NCBI RefSeq assembly: GCF_012844225.1
Contig: NZ_JABAGQ010000008.1
Location: 124,001 to 188,000, forward strand
Direction: 5' to 3'
DNA: 64,000 bases
From: Rhodococcus sp. 105337
GTDB taxonomy: Bacteria; Actinomycetota; Actinomycetes; Mycobacteriales; Mycobacteriaceae
Shown: positions 36,456 through 43,800 of the stretch, piece by piece
Position numbering within the stretch: position 1 is the first letter of the stretch
Layout of the letters: every line of letters starts with the position of its first letter
Position numbers and translations under genes: made by a program
The notes under the pieces: generated by a model
Database searches by the model: none
What the model was told of the DNA's origin: nothing
Seen by the model: only the letters and a program-made list of their open reading frames with translations

Positions 36456-37278
36456 TGCGCCGAAACCAGGCAAACGCATCACGAAGCCGTCGTACTCGCT
36501 CGAGTCCGTGGACAACGCGCTGCACCTGCTGCAGTTGCTCCGCGACGTCGGAGCACTGCGGGTGAAGGACGCGGCGGAGGCGCTCGGCACCGCGCCGTCG
36601 ACCGCGCATCGGCTCCTGGCGATGCTCGTCTACCGGGGCTTCGCCGTGCAGGACGAGAAGCGCCGCTACCACCCCGGTCCCGCGATGGGGGCCGGGCCGG
36701 CGAAGCACGGATGGACCAGAGAGCTTGCCGATATCGCGCGTCCGCACATGGAGGCGCTCGCGATGATGACGGGCGAGACCATCAACCTGGTTCTCCGGAT
36801 CGGGTCGCAGGCACGTTTCCTGTACACGGCAGAAGCGGCAACGATGCTGCGTGTGGGGGACAGGCAAGGCCAGGTACTCCCGGCGGAACTCACCGCGGGC
36901 GGGCGCATCCTGCTCGCCGAACTCCCCCGGCGCACGCTCGAACAGCTGTACCTCCGACCGGCGGGCCCGCCGACCATCAGCCAGGGCCCGACCGCATCCG
37001 AGACGGACCGGCGGCTCGCTCCCGGTGAGTTCGAGATCTTCGTCAGTGAACTCGAAGCGGCCCGGCGCGTGGGATTCGCCGTCAACGTCGAGCAGACCGA
37101 ACAGGGCGTCGCGGCATTCGGGGTCGCGGTGCGGAACGGTCGTGGGCACGCGATCGCGGCGCTCACCGCAGCGGTACCCGCGACCCGGTACCGGCAGCAC
37201 CTGCACGGGCAACTGGTGCAGCAGATGCGGGCGGCGATCCGGGGCCTCGAGGTGGACGTCGCACACATCGAAGGATGA
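36448..37278 (+). CDS. IclR-family regulator of the gentisate cluster
   Basis: A 276-residue IclR protein. The N-terminal winged helix is at about 15-80 (LESVDNALHLLQLL, then GTAPSTAHRLLAMLVYRGF), and the effector domain follows, with GETINLVLRIG and GRILLAELP. It lies between the uptake/hydroxylase pair and the ring-cleavage operon, which makes it the obvious local regulator, comparable in position to GenR of Corynebacterium glutamicum. ATG 36448. Effector probably gentisate or 3-hydroxybenzoate, by analogy only. Confidence 0.88.
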   Translation: MQNAPKPGKRITKPSYSLESVDNALHLLQLLRDVGALRVKDAAEALGTAPSTAHRLLAMLVYRGFAVQDEKRRYHPGPAMGAGPAKHGWTRELADIARPHMEALAMMTGETINLVLRIGSQARFLYTAEAATMLRVGDRQGQVLPAELTAGGRILLAELPRRTLEQLYLRPAGPPTISQGPTASETDRRLAPGEFEIFVSELEAARRVGFAVNVEQTEQGVAAFGVAVRNGRGHAIAALTAAVPATRYRQHLHGQLVQQMRAAIRGLEVDVAHIEG

Positions 37279-37291
37279 GATTTACGTCAAG

Positions 37292-37308
37292 ATTCCACAG
37301 GGAAGAAT
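37292..37308 (+). promoter_or_regulatory. Candidate IclR operator before the gentisate operon
   Basis: ATTCCACAGGGAAGAAT has inverted TTCC/GGAA arms with 4 bases between. It resembles, with shorter spacing, the ATTCC...GGAAT operator I recall for C. glutamicum GenR. It is 78 bases upstream of the gentisate dioxygenase start. Confidence 0.4.
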
Positions 37309-37385
37309 ATTGTGTGCTCTGGCGGACGGTGCGGCATAGGTTGTGATCAACGCCCAACGTGTGTGTCGTTTCGCGAGGAGAAATC

Positions 37386-38447
37386 ATGACCGAGCACGAC
37401 CCGGAACTGCAGAAGCTCTACGACGATTTCGAGGCCGAGCATCTCGATCCGTTGTGGACGCAGCTCGGGGACCTCATGCCGATGGCGCCGACCTCCAAGG
37501 CGGTTCCGTTCGTCTGGAAGTGGTCGACGCTCTACCCGCTCGCGCAGCGCGCGGGCGACCTCGTGCCCGTCGGGCGCGGTGGTGAACGCCGTGCGATCGC
37601 CCTGGCGAACCCCGGCCTCGGCGGAGTCCCGTACATCACGCCCACCCTGTGGGCAGCGATCCAGTACCTCGGCCCGAAGGAAACCGCACCGGAGCACCGC
37701 CACTCCCAGAACGCCTTCCGATTCGTCGTCGAGGGTGAAGGCGTGTGGACCGTCGTCAACGGTGACCCCGTCGCGATGCGCCGCGGTGACTTCCTGCTCA
37801 CGCCCGGGTGGAATTTCCACGGCCACCACAACGAGACCGATCAGCCGATGGCGTGGATCGACGGTCTCGACATTCCGTTCGTTCACTACACCGACACCGG
37901 ATTCTTCGAGTTCGGTTCGGACGGCGTGACCGACGAGGGAACGCCGGACATCTCACGCTCCGAGCGACTGTGGGTCCATCCCGGTCTGCGTCCGCTCGTC
38001 GGGCTCGACCGCAAGACCAGCTCGCCCATCGCCTGCTACCGCTGGGAGCACACCGATCGCGCCCTCACCGAGCAGCTTGCGCTCGAGGACGAGGGTTACG
38101 CCGCGACGCCCGAGCCGGGCCACGCCGCGATCCGCTACACCAACCCGACCACCGGCGGCGACGTCATGCCGACGATCCGCGCCGAGTTCCACCGTCTTCG
38201 CGCCGGTGCGCACACCCGGCCCCGTCGCGACGTGGGGTCGCTCGTCTTCCAGGTGTTCGAAGGCCAGGGTCGCTTCGATCTCGGCGGAACCCCGCACGAA
38301 GTTGCCAAGGGCGACATGATCGTCGTCCCGTCCTGGGTCGAGTGGTCGCTCGAAACCGATGAGGGCGTCGACCTGTTCGCGTTCTCGGACGCACCCATCG
38401 TGGAGCGTCTGCACTTCAACCGCACCATCATCTCCGAAGGAGCCTGA
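37386..38447 (+). CDS. Gentisate 1,2-dioxygenase
   Basis: A 353-residue bicupin Fe(II) ring-cleavage dioxygenase converting gentisate to maleylpyruvate. The first cupin has the iron ligands in PEHRHSQNAFRFVVEG (His104, His106) and GWNFHGHHN (His145). The second cupin covers about 265-345 with FQVFEGQGRFDLGG and is the degenerate one. ATG 37386 follows AGGAG 7 bases upstream. First gene of a three-gene operon with 6- and 13-base gaps. Confidence 0.95.
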   Translation: MTEHDPELQKLYDDFEAEHLDPLWTQLGDLMPMAPTSKAVPFVWKWSTLYPLAQRAGDLVPVGRGGERRAIALANPGLGGVPYITPTLWAAIQYLGPKETAPEHRHSQNAFRFVVEGEGVWTVVNGDPVAMRRGDFLLTPGWNFHGHHNETDQPMAWIDGLDIPFVHYTDTGFFEFGSDGVTDEGTPDISRSERLWVHPGLRPLVGLDRKTSSPIACYRWEHTDRALTEQLALEDEGYAATPEPGHAAIRYTNPTTGGDVMPTIRAEFHRLRAGAHTRPRRDVGSLVFQVFEGQGRFDLGGTPHEVAKGDMIVVPSWVEWSLETDEGVDLFAFSDAPIVERLHFNRTIISEGA

Positions 38448-38453
38448 CCCACC

Positions 38454-39275
38454 ATGCGACTTGCAACTCTCCGACTCGACGGCGCAACCGCTGCGGTGCG
38501 TGTCGACGACGACTCCACCGCCACCGTGATCGACGGCTACGCCGATCTGTCCGAACTGCTGAACGACGCAGACTGGAAGGCCGTCGCCGAGAAGGCAACG
38601 GGCAAGACCGTCGACCTCGCCGATGCCGACTACGCACCCGTCGTCCCCAGCCCCGGCAAGATCGTGTGCGTCGGACTCAACTACGCCACCCACATCCAGG
38701 AGATGGGTCGCGAACTCCCCGAGTTCCCGACGCTGTTCTCGAAGTTCAAGGAGGCCCTCACCGGCCCGTACGACGACGTGATCGTCCCGGCGTACGCCGG
38801 TTCGCAGCTCGACTGGGAAGCCGAACTCGCCGTGGTCATCGGCAAGCAGGCGTACCAGGTGTCCGAGGCCGACGCCGAGGAGTACATCGCGGGTTACTCG
38901 GTCATCAACGACTACACGATGCGCGACTACCAGTACCGCACGCTGCAGTGGGACCAGGGCAAGACCTTCGAGAAGACCAGCGGCTTCGGCCCCGTCCTCG
39001 ACACCGACTACAAGCTCGGCACCAAGATCGAAACCCGCCTCGAGGGTGAGGTCATGCAGTCGTCGAACACCAACGATCTGGTGTTCACCCCGGCCAAGCT
39101 GGTGGACTACATCTCGCACATCGTCACGCTGCAGCCGGGCGACGTCATCATCACCGGCACCACAGGTGGCGTGGGCCATGCCCGCAAGCCGGCACGCTAC
39201 ATCCAGGACGGCAACGTCTGCGAGGTCACCATCGAGGGCCTCGGGTCCGTCAAGAACAAGACGATCATCAAGTAG
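38454..39275 (+). CDS. Fumarylpyruvate hydrolase (FAH family)
   Basis: A 273-residue fumarylacetoacetate-hydrolase-fold enzyme. The metal ligands are Glu122 and Glu124 (DWEAELAVVIG) and Asp153 (INDYTMRD). GLNYATHIQEMG near 74-85 and ITGTTGGVGHARKP near the end are family blocks. In this operon it would split fumarylpyruvate to fumarate and pyruvate, or maleylpyruvate directly. ATG 38454 lies 6 bases after the dioxygenase stop. Confidence 0.92.
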   Translation: MRLATLRLDGATAAVRVDDDSTATVIDGYADLSELLNDADWKAVAEKATGKTVDLADADYAPVVPSPGKIVCVGLNYATHIQEMGRELPEFPTLFSKFKEALTGPYDDVIVPAYAGSQLDWEAELAVVIGKQAYQVSEADAEEYIAGYSVINDYTMRDYQYRTLQWDQGKTFEKTSGFGPVLDTDYKLGTKIETRLEGEVMQSSNTNDLVFTPAKLVDYISHIVTLQPGDVIITGTTGGVGHARKPARYIQDGNVCEVTIEGLGSVKNKTIIK

Positions 39276-39288
39276 GAGAAGGAAGACC

Positions 39289-40002
39289 GTGGGATTCAAC
39301 GATCTCGAACTCTCCGAACGCCTGCTCATCGCACGGCGCGGCACGGCGTACCTGTCGCAGCGGCTCGCGGAACTGACCGACGACGAACTCGCCGGACCCA
39401 CCCTCCTCGACGGGTGGACCCGCCAGCACCTGACGGCGCATATCGGGTACAACGCGGCCGCACTGTGCCGGTTGATGGATTGGGCTGCCACCGGTGTGGA
39501 GACCCCGATGTACGCCTCCACCGAGCAGCGGGCGCAGGAGATCGCCGAGGGCGCCACGCTGAGTCCCGCCGCGCTTCGTAACCTGTTCGCTCACACCGTG
39601 GCCCGGCTCGACGAGAAGTGGCGTCACCTGCCGGAGTCCGCGTGGCAGGCGCAGGTCCGGACCGCACAGGGCCGCTTGGTTCCTGCCGAGGAAACTGTCT
39701 GGATGCGCACGCGTGAGGTCTGGATCCACGCGGTGGATCTCGACAACGGCGGACGCTTCGGTGATTTCCCGAAGGTGGTCCTCGAGTCGCTGCTCGACGA
39801 CATCGTCGGCATGTGGCGGAAGAAGGAACTCGGCGCGGGTATCGCACTCGAGGTCGACGGCGGCAGCACGATCGCCGTGACGCCGGACGCGGAAGCCATC
39901 CACGTGGTGCGCGGTTCGCTTCCCTCAGTGGTGCGGTGGGCTGCCGGACGCGGCGCCGTCGGCGTCGAAGCCGGAGACCTGACGCCCCCGCGCTGGCTCT
40001 GA
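39289..40002 (+). CDS. Mycothiol-dependent maleylpyruvate isomerase
   Basis: A 237-residue protein of the DinB/MDMPI fold, isomerising maleylpyruvate to fumarylpyruvate with mycothiol. Candidate zinc ligands are His51 (LTAHIGYN), Glu143 and His147 (REVWIHAVDL), the same spacing as in the C. glutamicum enzyme as I remember it. A C-terminal SCP2-like domain covers about 160-225. The start is GTG 39289 with a good AGGAG. It completes the thiol-dependent gentisate route and implies a mycothiol-making host. Confidence 0.92.
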   Translation: MGFNDLELSERLLIARRGTAYLSQRLAELTDDELAGPTLLDGWTRQHLTAHIGYNAAALCRLMDWAATGVETPMYASTEQRAQEIAEGATLSPAALRNLFAHTVARLDEKWRHLPESAWQAQVRTAQGRLVPAEETVWMRTREVWIHAVDLDNGGRFGDFPKVVLESLLDDIVGMWRKKELGAGIALEVDGGSTIAVTPDAEAIHVVRGSLPSVVRWAAGRGAVGVEAGDLTPPRWL

Positions 40003-40016
40003 TCCGATCGAGACGA

Positions 40017-40049
40017 AAGGCCCCTTCCATCCGAGATGGAAGGGGCCTT
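40017..40049 (+). terminator. Terminator of the gentisate operon
   Basis: A perfect 15-bp stem (40017-40031 with 40035-40049) and a 3-base loop begin 14 bases after the isomerase stop. Confidence 0.92.
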
Positions 40050-40088
40050 CGCCATGGTGTGACCTAACCGGTCGACAGCGACCGAGGC

Positions 40089-40127
40089 ACGAAGAGCCCT
40101 CCGCGCACGCGCGGAAGGGCTCTTCGT
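40089..40127 (-). terminator. Second hairpin, terminator of the charged exported-protein gene
   Basis: ACGAAGAGCCCTCCGCGC pairs with GCGCGGAAGGGCTCTTCGT (one bulged A, 2-base loop). It lies downstream of the minus-strand gene at 40164, back to back with the gentisate terminator. Confidence 0.8.
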
Positions 40128-40163
40128 TCCGGTGGTCCACCTCGCCGGACGGCGAGCAGGGGC

Positions 40164-40640
40164 CTAGGTGTGCGTACCGTCCTGCTCGGTGTCCTGAGGT
40201 CCGGAGTCGTGGTCCGGGTGCTCCCGGTCGTGCTCACGATGGTGGGCACCGGGTCCGCGCTCGTCGCGCAAGCCGTCGCCCGGTCCGCGCTCTGCACGAG
40301 GTCCGCCACCCTCCTCGGGTCCGGTCTCGCGGTCCGAATGCGGTCCTCGCGGTCCGTCGGGCCGCTCTCCGCCGTGGCGCGTGCGGTCACCCGGTTCGCG
40401 TTCGACATCACGCTGCGCGTCCGGAGCCGTCGCCGAGTCCGGACGTTCGCGGCCCCGATCGGTGGAGTCGTGGGTGTCCTGGCCGTCCTCCGCTTCCTGC
40501 GTGCCGTCCTGGGTCTGTGCCGTCACCTGGCCCGGACCTGTGGGCTCGTTGGAGTCCACTGCGGTTGCGATCCCCACCGAACCGGCTGCCACGGCCACTG
40601 CCGCGACACCCGCGATGAGCCATCGCTTGTCGATGCGCAT
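40164..40640 (-). CDS. Exported or membrane-anchored charged low-complexity protein
   Basis: A 158-residue protein. Residues 7-28 form a signal peptide or anchor (WLIAGVAAVAVAAGSVGIAT). The rest is low-complexity, made almost only of Gly, Asp, Glu, Arg, Pro and His, with several His clusters (GAHHREHDREHPDHDSG) near the C-terminus. No enzyme motif. The His/Asp content could bind metals; this is an inference. ATG 40640 has AAGGAAAGGGG upstream. Confidence 0.7.
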   Translation of the reverse strand: MRIDKRWLIAGVAAVAVAAGSVGIATAVDSNEPTGPGQVTAQTQDGTQEAEDGQDTHDSTDRGRERPDSATAPDAQRDVEREPGDRTRHGGERPDGPRGPHSDRETGPEEGGGPRAERGPGDGLRDERGPGAHHREHDREHPDHDSGPQDTEQDGTHT

Positions 40641-40783
40641 TTCCGCACCCCTTTCCTTACTGGTCCTCAGTACCGAAGGTAGGAGCGGGACATGAAACAT
40701 TCCTGAGAAAGAAGTCAGAAATCGACGTGCATTTCGGACCGGATGGGTTGTGCTGCACAGGGTCTTGTGTCCGGAGGCACACA

Positions 40784-40821
40784 CACAGGGGGCCCGCACC
40801 GATCGGTGCGGGCCCCCTGTG
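40784..40821 (-). terminator. Terminator of the acyl-CoA carboxylase gene
   Basis: A perfect 19-bp self-complementary palindrome with no unpaired loop bases in the duplex (a small loop would form in RNA) lies 10 bases past the carboxylase stop on the minus strand. Confidence 0.88.
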
Positions 40822-40831
40822 CTCGGCCGTG

Positions 40832-43800
40832 TCAGGCGAGCGATTTCGCCATTCCTCGCTGCACGGCAGCGATGATCTGCGGGCGCAGTTCGGCGGCGGG
40901 AACGATCCGGTGCACCGAGCCCATCCGCTGGGCACGCTGGATGTTGTGGATCGCCTCGAACTCCGCAGCGACCTCGCCGAGCTTTTCGGACCGTACCGCG
41001 ACGCGCAAGGCGCCCAGTTCGACACCGAGACGGGACTTCTCCCCGTCTTCGGCTGCCGCCAGACGTGACTCGATCTCCGTGATGCGGGGATCGCTCGCCG
41101 TGCGCTTGTTGACGTCCCGGGTGAAGACCACCGCGGCAGCGGGAGCGCCGCCGAGAACGGACGCGAACGAGCCTTCGACCGCAAGTACTTCCATGTTTTC
41201 GTTCAGTGCGCCCGAGAACACGACGAATGCTCCGCCGTGGTACCGGGACACCACCACGAAGACGATGGGACCGTCGAAATTGACGATGGCCCGGCCGATT
41301 TCGGCGCCGTACTCGAGCTGCAGGTTGCGCAGCGACTCGGGTGATCCGTCGAAGCCCGACAGATTCGCGAGCACCACGAGCGGCCTGTTTCCGCTTGCGG
41401 CATTGATGGCGCGGGCCGTCTTCTTCGACGACTTCGGGAACAACGTCCCGGACGTCCATTGGTCCGGCCCGTCTGTCGGGAACCAGCCCTTGCGGGGGAT
41501 GGCGCGCGACTCGATCCCGATCACGCTGACCGGGGTACCGCCCAGGTGCGCGTCGAAGACCACCGAGGTGTCGGCGTCGGCCATGTCGGCCCACCGTTCG
41601 AGCACGGCGTGGTCCTGGTCGACGACCGAGCGCATCACGGTGCGGATGTCGAACGGCTTTTTGCGATCCGGATTGGTGTCGGACGAGAAGATCTCGCCGA
41701 CCGTGGTGAAGTCGCTCGACGGGTGGACGTGCGGGTAGAGGCGCACGTCGCGATCGACCGGGTCGGCGGAGTCGGCTTTGCGCGGGAAGCGCTCGCCGGG
41801 AGCGACATAGGCGTGCGCGTAGTGCGCAAAGAGGGTTTCGACCGCTACTCGGAGATTCGGCGCCCAGTACTGGGCCTGGCCGTTCGGACCCATCACGCGG
41901 TCGTATCCGCCGATACCGAAGTTGTCCTCCGCGGACACTCCACCGGAGTAGTCGAGCGACTGCTTACCGGTGAGCACCATCGCGCTGTCCGGGGTCATGA
42001 CGAGAATGCCCTTGGTGTGCATGAGCATCGTCGCCTCGGCGTTCCAGTACGGCTGCGCCCCGACGTTGATACCGGTCACGACGATGTTGATCTCGCCGCC
42101 GTTCTGGGTGAACGTGATGATGCGGCGCAGACCCCGCGACACCCAGTCCATGTTCTCGGTACCCGAGTCCATCGAGATCGTGGCACCCGACGACAACGCG
42201 AACCACTCGACCGGCGCACCGAGACTCTCGGCAAGGTCGATCGCGGCCACCAGGCGCGAGCACTCGGCTTCGGCGACGGTGCCCAGTGCCTTGGTGGGAT
42301 CTCCGAACAGAGCAACCCGGGTCATGCCCTCGGGATAGCGGGGCGTCGGAGTGTCCACGATGCCGACGATGAGGCCGGCGGTGTTGCGGCCGTACGGGCG
42401 GTCGACGGCGCCGAACTGTCCCTGCTCGTCGAAGTCGTACTCGACGAACGTACCGTCGCTGCCGGTCAGCAGCGGAATCAGCTCGTAGGGGTACACGGTT
42501 CCGCGGGCCCGCGAGCGCTGCACCTTCTGGGTGTACTCGTCGAGCGGCTTGAGCGGTTCCTTGGGCGGCTCGGTGACCCGCACGACGACACCGGCGCCGG
42601 AGCGGTACGAGAAGCGCAACGCGACTTCACGCGCGGGCTGACCCGGGTTCTCGCGCAACCATCCGATGACGGTGATCTCCTCGAGGCCCGCACCCACGGT
42701 CAACGGTGCGGCACTGCGGGCGATCCGGCGCAGATCCTTCACGTCGAGGTCGACGACGGGCCAGACGTAGAGGACCACACGGTTCGTATCGAGGCGTCGT
42801 CCACCGCGTGCGGCCTGGGCGCGGCGCATGCCGTCGAGCGAACTCGCGAGGGCACGTTCGAAGGCGGGCAGGCTCACGATCCGGCCGCTGTCGTCGCGCT
42901 GCTGGGTCAGATCCCGCACCTCGGTGAGGGCGATGAAGCGCTCGTCGGACGGATTGTCCCGCGCGACAATGTGATAGAGGTACGTGTCCGGGTTGGAGGG
43001 CAGGCGCGTGCCGTCGAAGTTCTTCAGTCGCCACAGATCGAGACGCTGCCCCGTCAACGGGTGGATGTCGCGGATATTGCTTTCCTCGGCGTACCCGGAT
43101 TCGTAGGCGCGGAAGGTGAATACGTGCTCTTCGGCGATATCGGTGTGGCACACCGTCACCGTCACGCGTCGTGCGCGCGCGATGATCTCGCGGGTGGACA
43201 GGACCGAGGACAGCGCCGCGGCCTGAGCGTCCGCGTCGGCCGGCGCGTCCTCCCAGGCGACGTACAGGTCGATCACCAGGTTCTCGACACCGGGCAGCGT
43301 CGACGCCGATTGCTCGATTGCGTCGAGTACCGAGGTGAGGCCGGAATGCGATGTCTCCGCGGAGATCAGGTACAGCCGGGTACCCCGCAGATCGAAGTTA
43401 CCGGTGACGAATTGGCGCCCGTCGACGACGCACGACCGCACGTCCTCGAGGGTCCGGATCTTGTAGGCGCGTCGCGTGATGACTTCGAGCAGCGGACCGG
43501 GGACGGTGCCGGGGCGTGAAATCTGCTGGGCGAGAAGGTCGATGAGAGGTTCGGGCGTGGTGACGAGGGACTCGATGCGCTGCGAGTAGTCGGCAGCCTG
43601 CGGGTGCTCGGCGAGGTAGGCGAGCGAACCGCGCACCCCGTCGTACACCTGCTCGCGCGCCTTCCGGATCATCGGCTCTTCGAAGTAGCTGTAGCGCAAG
43701 TTGCGTGCGGTGTCGCCGATGACCGGGAAGCGGACCTGCGTCGCGACGATCAACCGGTCGAGGACTTCGTTGAGTTCGTGGGAGACGCCGGCCTCCGTGT

